From: a virus
DNA length: 43,083 nt
Reading direction: 5' to 3' (one strand)
IMG/VR virus record: IMGVR_UViG_3300037115_000025
Location: 1-43,083 of that record
Both the position numbers and the translations under genes were made by a program. The notes below the pieces were generated by a model that was not told where the DNA came from, did no database searches, and worked only from the letters and a program-made list of their open reading frames with translations. Positions within the stretch are counted from its first letter, which is position 1. Every line of letters starts with the position of its first letter. This document shows positions 21,767 through 30,662 of this stretch, piece by piece.

Positions 21767-22003
21767 ATGAGATTGATTTTAACAACAAAGAAAACCGAAG
21801 AACGAGACGATGCTATGCAACGTCAATACCGTGAACAGGAAAAAGAGGACAAAGCGGAACAGAGCCGAAGGGATGATGTTCAAGATGAACGTGGGATTTG
21901 GTCTAGTGTATTACAATCCCAATTAGACCAAGGAAAAAGATTGGTAGATGCTACCTTTGATGCTGACGAGGCGTTAAAATCGTATCGTGAGAGGTTTCAG
22001 TAG
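21767..22003 (+). CDS. 78-residue charged helical protein
   Basis: GGAGGGG lies before ATG 21767, 12 nt after terL. The product starts MRLILTTKKTEERDDAM and is a nearly continuous Glu/Gln/Arg/Asp helix (YREQEKEDKAEQSRRDD), then a second helix. It might be a coiled-coil adaptor. No family recognised. Confidence 0.55.
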   Translation: MRLILTTKKTEERDDAMQRQYREQEKEDKAEQSRRDDVQDERGIWSSVLQSQLDQGKRLVDATFDADEALKSYRERFQ

Positions 22004-22016
22004 ACGGGAGAGGACA

Positions 22017-22286
22017 ATGGGAATAATCGAGTGGTGGAACGACAAGTGGAACAAGCCAGAAGAAGCGGCGCAAGAGGCTCCGAAGGTTATTACTGAGCCT
22101 ATTTTGAGCGATGATACCCGCGTCAAGAGATACATTGATGGCGGCGGGGAGATCGTAGACCTATCCAACAAGCCGCGCATTGAAGGAGATGGTTTTCCTC
22201 CAGATCAGGAACTGCTGACACCGTTCAACCGTGCGCATGAGGGGACGAAGGCGGGACTAGCGGGAATGGTTGGGAGGAAGCGGTGA
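22017..22286 (+). CDS. Unknown 89-residue protein
   Basis: GGGAGAGG precedes ATG 22017. The product starts MGIIEWWNDKWNKPEEAAQ and contains DTRVKRYIDGGGEIVDLS and a C terminus rich in Gly and Lys. A short amphipathic N-terminal helix with three Trp is notable. The stop overlaps the following GTG start (GTGA). Confidence 0.55.
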   Translation: MGIIEWWNDKWNKPEEAAQEAPKVITEPILSDDTRVKRYIDGGGEIVDLSNKPRIEGDGFPPDQELLTPFNRAHEGTKAGLAGMVGRKR

Positions 22287-22960
22287 AGTTCCTCAAACTC
22301 ACCAAGCGCCAGAATGAACACGAACGCTGTCTAGCCCTCTGGACTCCATGGCTGACAGTCCTCTGGGACTTCGGCTCCGTGCAGTGCCGTGGGACTGATG
22401 AGTTTGAACTTGTAATCAAATACAAGGCATACGGACCTATCCTCTACTTTGGCAATCGCGACATTGAGAGGCTAGGAGAACGGTCCAAGTTCGACAGACT
22501 TCAGTGGACCAAGATTCAGCCTCGTTACGCTGAGCAACGCAAGCGCAGGATAGACGAACGGGATTATTATGAGCGCAAGGAACAGGATGTAAGGCTAGGC
22601 AAGCGAAAGAATCCTGCGGACATGACCTACCCTGAGCGGCATGCGGCGACGATGGAAGCCGTCAAGAGGATGAAGTTCTCAGAGAATTTCGTCCACCTAA
22701 TGACTACTCCTGTATGTAAACTAGCCTTAGAGCGCGGGGAAACAGTTGTGGACGATGTGGACGGAAGGCTGTTGACTGAGCAGCTTTTCTTGGAGGAAAA
22801 GGAAAAGTACGTGCGCGAGGCTACGGCTGGACCTGTTCTTTTAGGATTTAAGCGGTCGGAATCTGGAGAAGGATACGAAACGATTCACGTATCCGGTGCT
22901 GAGTTGAGAAAGGTTTCAAGCGGTGTTAGCCAAGTTCCACAATTGGAGGATGGACAATGA
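22283..22960 (+). CDS. Unknown 225-residue protein
   Basis: GTG 22283 overlaps the previous stop. The product starts MKFLKLTKRQNEHERCL, has a Trp-rich patch (LWTPWLTVLWDFG), strands (DEFELVIKYKAYGPILYFG), then a long basic helix (RYAEQRKRRIDERDYYERK) and a mixed C-terminal half. It sits between terminase and portal, where phages often keep accessory head genes, but no domain is recognised. It overlaps the next start by ATGA. Confidence 0.6.
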   Translation: MKFLKLTKRQNEHERCLALWTPWLTVLWDFGSVQCRGTDEFELVIKYKAYGPILYFGNRDIERLGERSKFDRLQWTKIQPRYAEQRKRRIDERDYYERKEQDVRLGKRKNPADMTYPERHAATMEAVKRMKFSENFVHLMTTPVCKLALERGETVVDDVDGRLLTEQLFLEEKEKYVREATAGPVLLGFKRSESGEGYETIHVSGAELRKVSSGVSQVPQLEDGQ

Positions 22961-23214
22961 TAAACAAGCGACTAAGTTGGGAATTGAAGACTAGATTCAA
23001 GTTTAAGTCAAGCAAGGGACATCTGACGGTTCGGGGAGGCATATTTGGATTGGATTTATACTGGGGAGCATTAGTGCCTATATGGAATAATGTGAGTGTT
23101 GACGAGAAGCGATGGGGAGTTATTTTGTACCCAATCCTTCGCATCTATCCCGGCAAGTCTTTTAAGTGCTTAAGATTATTGAAGACTAAGACTATGGACA
23201 ACGTTGAGGATTAG
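22957..23214 (+). CDS. Unknown 85-residue protein
   Basis: ATG 22957 overlaps the previous stop (ATGA), with GGAGG upstream. The product starts MINKRLSWELKTRFKFK and contains a beta-rich, glycine-containing core (GHLTVRGGIFGLDLYWG) and a basic tail. No family recognised. Confidence 0.5.
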   Translation: MINKRLSWELKTRFKFKSSKGHLTVRGGIFGLDLYWGALVPIWNNVSVDEKRWGVILYPILRIYPGKSFKCLRLLKTKTMDNVED

Positions 23215-23216
23215 GG

Positions 23217-23441
23217 ATGAGCGCACAGGACGACATAATCATCTATCCTGACATGGTTGTTCCGCAGGAAGCGTTAGACTTCCTCGAATATCTGAATGCA
23301 CAGAGCGTCACTCAACTAGGCATAAGCGATATAAAGATGCTCAAGAAACCGGCAAGGACAGCATCGGGCGCACAGCACTTGGATATGATGGACAAGATGT
23401 TGGAACAACGAAGAATGAGGGAACATGTCAACCGTCGATAG
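23217..23441 (+). CDS. Unknown 74-residue protein
   Basis: ATG 23217 follows the previous stop by 2 nt, with GAGGATTAGGG as upstream purine-rich site. The product starts MSAQDDIIIYPDMVVPQEAL and ends in a helix rich in Met, Arg and Gln (MDKMLEQRRMREHV). It overlaps the next gene by 17 nt. Nothing recognised. Confidence 0.55.
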   Translation: MSAQDDIIIYPDMVVPQEALDFLEYLNAQSVTQLGISDIKMLKKPARTASGAQHLDMMDKMLEQRRMREHVNRR

Positions 23442-24213
23442 AATCTCCATACTCCAAGCAGAACTAGCCGCGCTCAAGAAGCAGCGCAAGGAACAGGTTA
23501 TCGCCACCAAGAAAGAACAGCAGTGGGTAAGCGTCAAGAAGCGTTTACCTGAGAGTCAAGATCAGCGCGTTATCGTATGGCGCGAGGATCATATTGAACT
23601 GTGCTGGTTCTCAAAAGGAAAGTGGTACACATACAACGGATCATTCTTCTTAGAGGGAAAGGACGTGATCGACGGGGTTTCTCACTGGCTTGGAACTGAT
23701 TGGATGCACTCGAAATATTCTCCATCCTACGGCCCAGGAATCAAGAACTTCCTGCTTTACCACTGGTACAACTTGACCGATAGAGCCTCTGACATGGCAT
23801 ACGATCTGCGGCCAAAGGGATGGAGTAGGACGGCGCAGTTGAGTAAGAAAGTGACGTTCTATAAGGATGCGTCAGGGAAGTTGATGGCTGGTCTTCCTGA
23901 AAATATTCCTGCGCCAAAAGGTTACCAAAAGATTGTTTGCAATTCGGCACTTGAGGCCGAACGGTATTCGTCACTTCAGAGGCAACAGGAACAGGTTGAG
24001 CATCGTTGCCAGCAGGAGCAAAGGGGAGCGGTAGAGGGCCAATTCGCAGAGGAATTGCGTTCTGAGATGCGGACAAAAATGGCGAACGCAAGGAATAATC
24101 TGAATAAAGATTTCATGCGCCGTGCTCTGGAAAGAATGGATGGGAAGAAGGACCCAACCGCCTACGAACGGGAAAGCTACCTTCATAGCGAAGCCTACGA
24201 GAGAAATCACTAG
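23425..24213 (+). CDS. DUF551-domain protein with coiled-coil ends
   Basis: A 262-residue protein. An N-terminal coiled coil (1-30) leads to a DUF551 domain at 34-91: WVSVKKRLPESQDQRVIVW at the start and DGVSHWLG at the end, the known pattern of this small phage domain. A middle section (MAYDLRPKGWSRTAQLS, then KVTFYKDASGKLMAGLP) precedes a Gln/Glu/Arg-rich C-terminal helix. The segment around 165-175 resembles a substrate-like FYKDASG...GLPE motif often seen in phage head-region proteins. Position before the portal suggests a head-associated or accessory role. Confidence 0.65.
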   Translation: MSTVDRISILQAELAALKKQRKEQVIATKKEQQWVSVKKRLPESQDQRVIVWREDHIELCWFSKGKWYTYNGSFFLEGKDVIDGVSHWLGTDWMHSKYSPSYGPGIKNFLLYHWYNLTDRASDMAYDLRPKGWSRTAQLSKKVTFYKDASGKLMAGLPENIPAPKGYQKIVCNSALEAERYSSLQRQQEQVEHRCQQEQRGAVEGQFAEELRSEMRTKMANARNNLNKDFMRRALERMDGKKDPTAYERESYLHSEAYERNH

Positions 24214-24307
24214 ACTATTGAGGAGGTTTGGTTTAAGATTCATTTTAGCCGATACCGAGGTGGGACTCGGAATCTAAAGACGTGACCGGGAGGAAACGGA
24301 ATGATGG

Positions 24308-26455
24308 GTGACCTACCTTAGACTTGAAACTCCGGTTGCCAAGCAGATGGATATAGTTCGTTGGCGTGTCCCTGACTGGGAAGCCCTAGATAGCGAAAAA
24401 ATCGCTTGGGTTGACTCGCAGGTAACCGAGGCTGAGGGTTGGCTTTCTGGCCAGCCCTCGTACAAGAATCTAAACGCTAATCTACGTGTTTTCGATGGAA
24501 TATTTAGAGATAAAACCAAGAGTTCGCTTGTCACGAATGAGTTAAGATACAGCATCAATAAATTCTGCACAACGATGGCGGAAGTACGTGAAATCGCTGG
24601 TTTTAGCTCAGACGTAGAAGTGTACAAGAAGATGGCAGAGATGCTTACAAAGGTCTCAAAATGCGTCTATTTAGAATCAGACTTTCCACTTCAAATTCTC
24701 AAAGTACTGCAATACGCCGCCGTTATGGGCGTCGGTTACCTGTGGTCGAAGGTTCGCGGTTCCGATTACAATTTTGGTCCACGAGAGCTTGTCTTTGACG
24801 CGCTAGGACTATTGGACGTAATGCCTACGCAGGTTCCGTCAAAAACCAATGACGTACAGGATGCCTACAGCGTAACGGTTTACGATTACATGCCTATCGC
24901 AGAGGCGTGCGCAAGATTCCCGTTATTTGCAGGACAACTCCAGACGGTCGGACGATCAAATTACAAGTCTCTGATTCAGGCACAAAGACAGGACTTTGCG
25001 GCGACGTGGCGTTATGGGCAAGTTGGAGAGACGCAGAGCCAGAGCTTTGGAAATCTCTACACGGAGATCAGATACACATTCGTTAGGGACATACGGATCA
25101 ATACAAGTGGCATGGAAATGAATATGGGTAATGAAGGAACCTCATGGTTTTACAAGGTTCCATTCTTGGGTCAGGAAATCTTCGGCGGGATGAGGAATGG
25201 TCAACCTTACATGCGCCCAGCCATGGTTGAGGATTGCAGGATTTATCCAAACCTGCGGCTCATCACTACTTCAAATGGACTCGACAGGGTGATGTACGAC
25301 GGCACCTCGTTCGACTGGGACCCAAAGATTCCAATCATTCAGTACACGGTTGACGATGTAGCTTGGGAGCCTTCAGGAAGATCGTTAGTCGGGGATGTAG
25401 CGTCAATCCAGACAACGATTAGGAAGCATGAGCGCAAGGTCGATCAGACCATGACTGCACGAAAGAATCCGCCAATGGGCTACGATCTTGACACAAATGG
25501 CGGAGCCAAGATTGAACACTTCGATATTTTCGAGGAAGATGTTCGCCTTGGACTTGCAGGCGGTCAGGAACCAACAAAAGCATTCCAATCATTACTTCCC
25601 GAATCTGTTTTGGTAGACACCACAGACTTTACTTGGCTCAAATACCTATCTGAAAAACTTCTCGCGCAATTAGGATTAAACGACGTTGGAAACCTAGCGA
25701 ACATGAAGTTGAACCTCGCCAACGACACAGCAGACAAAGAAGTTGGGGCTATCGGTCCTATCGCGAGAGGGATTGCGATGAGGATTGAGAAGGCGAACAA
25801 GAAGCTGGGCGAGAGGATGAAGTACCTTATTCCTCAATGGTTTGACGCTGCTAGGTTGATTGAGTACGTTGGTCAGGACGGCATGGCAAAGGAAATGTTT
25901 GACTACAATCCTGACGACATGGTGCCAAGCCATTTGCCTGACGAGTTTGTAAATGGAAATATGTATCCCACAACGCCTTCGATGTACGACAGGCTGACGA
26001 GGGCAAAGTATTTTGTCAGGAAACTGCGGTTGATTTCGGTTCCTAGCACGTTGCTTAAGATCACACAGATGCAGAGGCAGATGCTGTTGCTGCAACTCAA
26101 GAGAGGCGGTGCTCCTCTTCCTTGGAGTTTTGTCTTTGAAAACCTAGAAATCGACAATTGGGGAAAGACAGACGGAAACACACTAAAAGACAAATTCTTC
26201 AATGAACAGGTTGATTTACAGGTAATGGAAATTGTTGCCAAAGCCAAGGCAATGATGAAGTTGAAAGAAATGGGCATTGATCCTTCGGTTCTTGAAGGCG
26301 GTCAGGATAAAGGAAAAGGCGGCGGCGGAGGCGGAGGAAAAGCGCCGGGTGGACAGCATCCTGGAGGACGGCCTTCTTCGGGAAAAGCCTCACCTAAGTT
26401 GGCTCAAAAGGGTGCGGCGGGTGGAACACCCAGGACCGTGGTAAAAGAATCGTAA
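24308..26455 (+). CDS. Portal protein
   Basis: A 715-residue protein in the normal portal place between TerL and scaffold. It has helices (NLNANLRVFDGIFRDKT), a conserved wing-like region with RELVFDALGLLDVMPTQ, and a stem and crown region from about 400 (HERKVDQTMTARKNPPMGY, then ANDTADKEVGAIGPIARG). The Gly/Lys-rich C-terminal tail from about 665 is likely flexible. It would form the dodecameric ring for DNA passage. The start is uncertain: the frame begins at GTG 24308, but the best-spaced ATG (24301, after GGGAGG) is one base out of frame and stops after six codons. Confidence 0.8.
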   Translation: MTYLRLETPVAKQMDIVRWRVPDWEALDSEKIAWVDSQVTEAEGWLSGQPSYKNLNANLRVFDGIFRDKTKSSLVTNELRYSINKFCTTMAEVREIAGFSSDVEVYKKMAEMLTKVSKCVYLESDFPLQILKVLQYAAVMGVGYLWSKVRGSDYNFGPRELVFDALGLLDVMPTQVPSKTNDVQDAYSVTVYDYMPIAEACARFPLFAGQLQTVGRSNYKSLIQAQRQDFAATWRYGQVGETQSQSFGNLYTEIRYTFVRDIRINTSGMEMNMGNEGTSWFYKVPFLGQEIFGGMRNGQPYMRPAMVEDCRIYPNLRLITTSNGLDRVMYDGTSFDWDPKIPIIQYTVDDVAWEPSGRSLVGDVASIQTTIRKHERKVDQTMTARKNPPMGYDLDTNGGAKIEHFDIFEEDVRLGLAGGQEPTKAFQSLLPESVLVDTTDFTWLKYLSEKLLAQLGLNDVGNLANMKLNLANDTADKEVGAIGPIARGIAMRIEKANKKLGERMKYLIPQWFDAARLIEYVGQDGMAKEMFDYNPDDMVPSHLPDEFVNGNMYPTTPSMYDRLTRAKYFVRKLRLISVPSTLLKITQMQRQMLLLQLKRGGAPLPWSFVFENLEIDNWGKTDGNTLKDKFFNEQVDLQVMEIVAKAKAMMKLKEMGIDPSVLEGGQDKGKGGGGGGGKAPGGQHPGGRPSSGKASPKLAQKGAAGGTPRTVVKES

Positions 26456-26487
26456 CTGTAAGAATCTAAACGACATAAGGAGAGGGA

Positions 26488-26730
26488 ATGGCAATCAAAG
26501 TCAAGACACAGAAATCGTATTACGTCACGGAATTTAATTTGGAATTACCTTCTCATGCCGGTGAACTCGACGACACATTGAAGGCAATCCAAACTACAGG
26601 GAAAAGCGTCACTCTTTATAATGATGGGAGTGTTCTCGGAATCAATGTAGAGCAGAAAGAAAAGATTCCATCTGAGGCGATTGACCAGAAAATTCGTGAT
26701 CTTTTAGGCTTGGATACAAAATTCCTGTAA
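26488..26730 (+). CDS. Unknown 80-residue head-region protein
   Basis: GGAGAGGG precedes ATG 26488. The product starts MAIKVKTQKSYYVTEFNLE and is an alpha/beta protein with VTLYNDGSVLGINVEQKEK. It lies between the portal and a promoter/terminator interval, so it could be the last gene of a transcription unit. Nothing recognised. Confidence 0.6.
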   Translation: MAIKVKTQKSYYVTEFNLELPSHAGELDDTLKAIQTTGKSVTLYNDGSVLGINVEQKEKIPSEAIDQKIRDLLGLDTKFL

Positions 26731-26737
26731 AAAGTAC

Positions 26738-26766
26738 TTGACAAACCGAAGAAAAATGGTTACGGT
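26738..26766 (+). promoter_or_regulatory. Possible promoter before the capsid gene set
   Basis: TTGACA at 26738-26743, a 17-nt spacer and TACGGT at 26761-26766. The -35 is perfect but the -10 is weak (3 of 6). It lies in a 172-nt gap and is followed, before the next gene, by a strong hairpin at 26825-26860, so the transcript would need to pass or be attenuated there. Confidence 0.35.
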
Positions 26767-26824
26767 TTAGAAGATTCATCGAGATACATGCGCCCCTCGC
26801 GCAGAAGTTTTAGAGGGAATACGC

Positions 26825-26866
26825 AATGGCTCATTAGGCGAAGTGGCCTGATGGGCCATTTCCTTT
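26825..26866 (+). terminator. Strong intrinsic terminator
   Basis: AATGGCTCATTAGGC (26825-26839) pairs with GCCTGATGGGCCATT (26846-26860): a 15-bp stem with two G-U pairs and a 6-nt loop, followed by TCCTTTT. It is the best terminator in the window and separates the portal-side unit from the scaffold/capsid unit; partial readthrough could set capsid gene dosage. Confidence 0.75.
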
Positions 26867-26902
26867 TGCAGTCAACCTTCAACCAAAAAAGGAGTATTCC
26901 CA

Positions 26903-27004
26903 ATGGCAAAGCATCGCGTAGGTGGAAAGAAAGCACACGTCAAGAAGGTCGGTCGGAAGCGCGGCGGCAAGCGCCACAGCAAGAAGAGTGTTGTAAAGGC
27001 GTAG
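26903..27004 (+). CDS. Tiny Lys/Arg-rich protein (33 residues)
   Basis: GGAG sits 8 nt before ATG 26903. The product starts MAKHRVGGKKAHVKKVG and ends HSKKSVVKA, with more than 40 percent Lys, Arg and His and no acidic residue. It is the first gene of the scaffold/capsid unit. Its HRVGGKK recalls the KRVAGK motif of the basic genes at 31358-32240. It may bind DNA or the capsid interior; no homologue is known to me. Confidence 0.65.
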   Translation: MAKHRVGGKKAHVKKVGRKRGGKRHSKKSVVKA

Positions 27005-27028
27005 TTTTAACCACGAAGGAGAACTAAC

Positions 27029-27328
27029 GTGGCGACTTCGCCCATGCCAACACCCGATCCAAGCGCAGGCGGGCCATCACAAGGTGGCCCCGGCGCACCA
27101 CCCCCACCGCAGGGCGGGGGTCAGCAAGGCCCTCCCTCCCAACAACCAGCGAACCAAATCCAAAGTCTTTTAGGAAGCTGGTCCAACGTCGCCCAGCAAA
27201 TCTCGCAGGCGTATCCACAAATTGCGTCACAAATGAACAAAATCGTGCAAGCGATAGGAGAGGCACAGACGGCAATGGTTACGCCATCTCAGCCCACTCC
27301 AACCTCGCAGCAACCACAAGTAGGTTAA
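27029..27328 (+). CDS. Pro/Gly/Gln-rich small structural-type protein
   Basis: AAGGAG lies before GTG 27029. Residues 1-42 are nearly all Pro, Gly, Gln, Ser and Ala; residues 43-82 form a helical core (QIQSLLGSWSNVAQQIS onwards); the tail is again Pro/Gln-rich. Proteins of this kind occur beside scaffolds in podovirus-like phages, role unknown. It is 24 nt after the tiny basic gene. Confidence 0.55.
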   Translation: MATSPMPTPDPSAGGPSQGGPGAPPPPQGGGQQGPPSQQPANQIQSLLGSWSNVAQQISQAYPQIASQMNKIVQAIGEAQTAMVTPSQPTPTSQQPQVG

Positions 27329-27357
27329 CAAACACAAATCCGGGAGGATAGTGAACC

Positions 27358-28344
27358 ATGATTACTTTAGCCGAAGTATTACTAGCGAGCGGATGGACCC
27401 AAGAGATGATCGACGCTCTTGACGCGAAGGCCAGAACTGGTCTCACAGATTACGTGACGGGTATCGAACAGACCGCCGCACAGAAAGAAAAAGCAGCATC
27501 GGAATTAGCGGTAAAGGCTGAAGCGGATAGGAAAGCGCAGGAAGAGGCTTTAGTAGAAGCCAATAAAGCGAAAGCAGCAGCCGAAGCCGCCGAGAGAGGT
27601 TGGGCGGATTTTCGGGATAATACCTACAATCCTGGTCTGGCTGCATGGGAAGAAGAGCGGAAGAAGTTAGCCAAGGCCGCAACAGACGCAGCAGCGGAAG
27701 CGGCGTGGTACAAGACACAGCATTCCTCACTGAAAGATTTGGGATTTGTACCAGCGGATGCTCCCGTATTTACTCCTGCACCACTCCCTGTCGTAGACCC
27801 AAACAAGACTCCCGGCACACCGACCTTCACAATCAATGAAGTACGCGACCAGCTAGGAAATTCTCTTGGAACCGTCGCAAATATTCAGTGGGAATACAGA
27901 AATCTGTATGGCAGGGAAATGCCGATCTCTCCCACAGAACTACTTCGTCAGGCCGAAGCCAACAAGTATAAGGACCCCGCGACCTACGCAAATTCGATTT
28001 TCAAGTTTTCGGAGAAGCGTGAGGAAATTCGTCAAGCCGAAGCAAAGGCTCATGACGATGCGATTGCAGCAGCAGCCGTCGCCGCTAAGGACGAATCGCA
28101 CAAGTTGGAACTCAAGAAGATTCAGGATGAGTTTTCAGCCAAGGAAAGATTGAGAGCGGAGCAGGCTGGAAGCAATCCAGACACAAAGCTGCCTCCGGGT
28201 TCATCGAAGTTCTCTGATTTGCGGAGAGCGCAGCAAGCGGGTGAGCGCAAGGACCCAACAAAGATGACTCCACAGGAGCGCAGACAGACTTCTCTGGACA
28301 ACATTCACAAGGCTTTGGAAGAGCGTCAAGCAGTAGTAGCGTAA
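27358..28344 (+). CDS. Probable scaffolding protein
   Basis: A 328-residue, Ala/Glu/Lys-rich protein from ATG 27358 (GGGAGGATAG upstream). It contains a long coiled coil at about 35-85 (QKEKAASELAVKAEADRK onwards), a Pro-rich bend near 135-160, a second helical part with NIQWEYRNLYGREMP, and a basic C terminus with MTPQERRQTSLD. Composition and place directly before the major capsid gene are those of capsid scaffolds, which nucleate the procapsid and then leave. No protease gene is visible nearby. Confidence 0.7.
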   Translation: MITLAEVLLASGWTQEMIDALDAKARTGLTDYVTGIEQTAAQKEKAASELAVKAEADRKAQEEALVEANKAKAAAEAAERGWADFRDNTYNPGLAAWEEERKKLAKAATDAAAEAAWYKTQHSSLKDLGFVPADAPVFTPAPLPVVDPNKTPGTPTFTINEVRDQLGNSLGTVANIQWEYRNLYGREMPISPTELLRQAEANKYKDPATYANSIFKFSEKREEIRQAEAKAHDDAIAAAAVAAKDESHKLELKKIQDEFSAKERLRAEQAGSNPDTKLPPGSSKFSDLRRAQQAGERKDPTKMTPQERRQTSLDNIHKALEERQAVVA

Positions 28345-28385
28345 GCAAGATTCAGAAAACAGCTTAATTGCTGAAAGGAAACGAC

Positions 28386-29675
28386 ATGCCGATCACACCA
28401 ACAGACCCAAGTTTTGGCGAAATTGACAGCACAAATTTAGAGTCGGTACGTAAAGAGGTAGTTTGGAACTGCTTCTTTGTGGGCACTCCCTTCCTTGAGG
28501 AGTTGCGCCGTTCCGGTGTAGCCGATCCTTACCTTGGTGGCGCAGGCATGACGGAAGTCTTCCTGTACGGTCGTCCGCAGGGCGCTGGTGTCAACCCTGG
28601 ACAAACGATTACCGTGACCCGTCAGCAGATCACAGACAAGCTGAAGTTCTACGAGAAGGGATATGCTTCTTGGTTCCCGATGGACGACTGGGAAATGGAC
28701 GACGGCTCTGGCACGGGTGGTGTGATTAACTCTGGTCCTGCCCGCATCTGCGACATCTACGCAATCTTCATGGAAGCGTTGGTGATGCAGATCAACACGA
28801 TGCTGGAGATGGACTCGTTCCGTCACGGACAGCAAGCGTCTGCAACCGTTCAGGACAACCGTTACAAGGTATCGAACGGCTTGGACGAAGCGTTGAATAA
28901 CGGCATTGACACATCGCTCTATGGCAACATCTACAAGAGCTACGGCCAACAATTGAGGAATGGCGCGGTAGGTGCTTCGATCAACGTCACTCCGCTTTAT
29001 CTTGGCCAGCAGGTAACTACCGGAACCACAGCAGCCCCTGCAACGTCAGGACCGGGCCAGATCAACTTCGGTTCTTTGATGCAACTCTGGTCGCAGTGCA
29101 AAATCACTGGCGGAAGGCCGAAGTTGGGCATCACGAACGTGTTTGGATTCAAGGCAATCGCAATTGCTCTTGATGCTTACCGCAGAGACATCTCGAACAC
29201 GAAGCACGACATTACATGGGATGCTCTGGAATTCAACGGTACGCAGATTTACTCCGATCCTCTGGCTCCTTCAGCGGTTGCACAGTATTACATTCCGCTT
29301 TCTGGAAACCCTGGAGCATCAGGAGCATCGGGCAACACATCGCTGGTGGACGGCGTTGGAAAGACCACAACGACGATTGCCTACACGACTCCACAGTTCT
29401 ACAACTCCAGCAGCGCAGCGGTTACGCTGTCGCCAACGAACTCCGGTTTGCCGTCGAACGCAATCATTCAGCCAGCGGAAGCGATTTATTTCCTAACGCC
29501 TGAGACGTTCAAGTTGCGTACCACAGACAAGCCTGGATGGAACTTCGGAGTTCGCAGGACGAGTCAATGGAACAACGTGAGCGTGGACACGATCTTCATG
29601 CGCTTGGCAACGAACCTATATTGCTGCCAGCCAAGGCAAAATTCGATGGCATTTGGATTTACCTCAATCGGTTAA
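28386..29675 (+). CDS. Major capsid protein
   Basis: A 429-residue protein with AAAGGA 6 nt before ATG 28386 (an in-frame TTG lies at 28368). It follows the scaffold and precedes decoration-like genes. The N terminus (MPITPTDPSFGEIDSTN) leads to a long-helix region (ICDIYAIFMEALVMQINTM), a central domain, and late strands with WNFGVRRTSQWNNVSVDTIF, as in HK97-fold shells. I take it to be the main shell protein by position, size and fold pattern. The Cys pair CC near the end is unusual. Confidence 0.8.
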   Translation: MPITPTDPSFGEIDSTNLESVRKEVVWNCFFVGTPFLEELRRSGVADPYLGGAGMTEVFLYGRPQGAGVNPGQTITVTRQQITDKLKFYEKGYASWFPMDDWEMDDGSGTGGVINSGPARICDIYAIFMEALVMQINTMLEMDSFRHGQQASATVQDNRYKVSNGLDEALNNGIDTSLYGNIYKSYGQQLRNGAVGASINVTPLYLGQQVTTGTTAAPATSGPGQINFGSLMQLWSQCKITGGRPKLGITNVFGFKAIAIALDAYRRDISNTKHDITWDALEFNGTQIYSDPLAPSAVAQYYIPLSGNPGASGASGNTSLVDGVGKTTTTIAYTTPQFYNSSSAAVTLSPTNSGLPSNAIIQPAEAIYFLTPETFKLRTTDKPGWNFGVRRTSQWNNVSVDTIFMRLATNLYCCQPRQNSMAFGFTSIG

Positions 29676-29738
29676 TGCCTAGCGAAGCAGTTTGTTTGAG
29701 AGAACAAGGAAAAAACGAAGTAGTTAAGGAGATTTAAG

Positions 29739-30605
29739 ATGCCATACCAAGCAGCACTGCCAACATGGTTGGCCCTCAATAATGTGAACTCGCCATATCC
29801 GTCAGGTCAGGGCGACTCGGTAACCGGCTTTCCCTATATGGCTGGCGGGTTGAATCAAGGCGACTACTTCGACTTGACGAATGACGAAGCTGCTGGTGCA
29901 TCCTACCCGACCAACGGCCTTCTATTTAGCGGTCGCTATCGGTATGTGCAGGTTGACTCTGGCGCAACTGCTGCCTATGTGAAGACTGGCACGGTTGGCT
30001 ACATCCGCGCAGGATCAACGGTCGCGTCTGTGGTTGTTTTGACACAAGGCAGCGGTCAGACTGTAGGCACCTATCAGGTTGCGGCAACAGTCGGAAGCGG
30101 CGGAGGGTCTGGAGCGATCATTCAGGTTATAGTGACCTCCGCGACTGCAATTACCGTCTCGGTGGTCAACGGCGGGTTCGGATATGTTTCTCCTCCGACA
30201 TTCACATTGGCAACTGGCGGAACTCCGGGAACAGTTGTAGCGCAGTTGGCTGGACCATCAATGAATGTGGTTACCAGTGCCGATATTGCGATTGGAACAG
30301 CATCTCTCGCGAACGCAGGTATCGGACCAGTTCATCCGGTAGTATTCTTGAATTCGATCACGCCCGGTAACAATGGATTCATTCAAGAACTTGGCGTTGC
30401 TACGGTTTTGGCAGGATCGACATTCACTCAGGCTCAGGGATATAACGCTGTTCCTGTGAGTGGTGCTTCTGCTAACGGAACAATGACAACGGCGGTAAAC
30501 ACTTACACCACCTATTCAATCGGTACTGTCATTGATCCACTGACCACACCATTGGCAAACACGCCGTTCAAGATTCTGCTTAATGGTCCAGTGGTTCAAG
30601 ACTAA
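29739..30605 (+). CDS. Decoration/structural protein with inserted Gly-rich beta domain
   Basis: A 288-residue protein; TTAAGGAG precedes ATG 29739. The N terminus (MPYQAALPTWLALNNVNSP) and C terminus look like a virion protein. The middle (about 95-168) is a Gly/Val/Thr-rich domain with VVVLTQGSGQTVGTYQV and GGFGYVSPPTFTLATGG. The G-x-G-Y-x-x-PP-x-x-x-x-x-GG pattern is repeated in the connector-like protein (33662). It probably sits on the head surface; function in binding is inference. Confidence 0.65.
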   Translation: MPYQAALPTWLALNNVNSPYPSGQGDSVTGFPYMAGGLNQGDYFDLTNDEAAGASYPTNGLLFSGRYRYVQVDSGATAAYVKTGTVGYIRAGSTVASVVVLTQGSGQTVGTYQVAATVGSGGGSGAIIQVIVTSATAITVSVVNGGFGYVSPPTFTLATGGTPGTVVAQLAGPSMNVVTSADIAIGTASLANAGIGPVHPVVFLNSITPGNNGFIQELGVATVLAGSTFTQAQGYNAVPVSGASANGTMTTAVNTYTTYSIGTVIDPLTTPLANTPFKILLNGPVVQD

Positions 30606-30662
30606 TCACGGTTGGGGTGGGTAGGAATATCCACCCCACAGTTTTCTCAACAAGGAGCGGCA

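Noticed and set aside
29675-29737. 20-codon frame after the capsid gene (MPSEAVCLREQ...)
   Set aside because: TAATG overlap is suggestive, but it is too short, has no ribosome site, and the interval mainly carries the AAGGAG site of the next gene.
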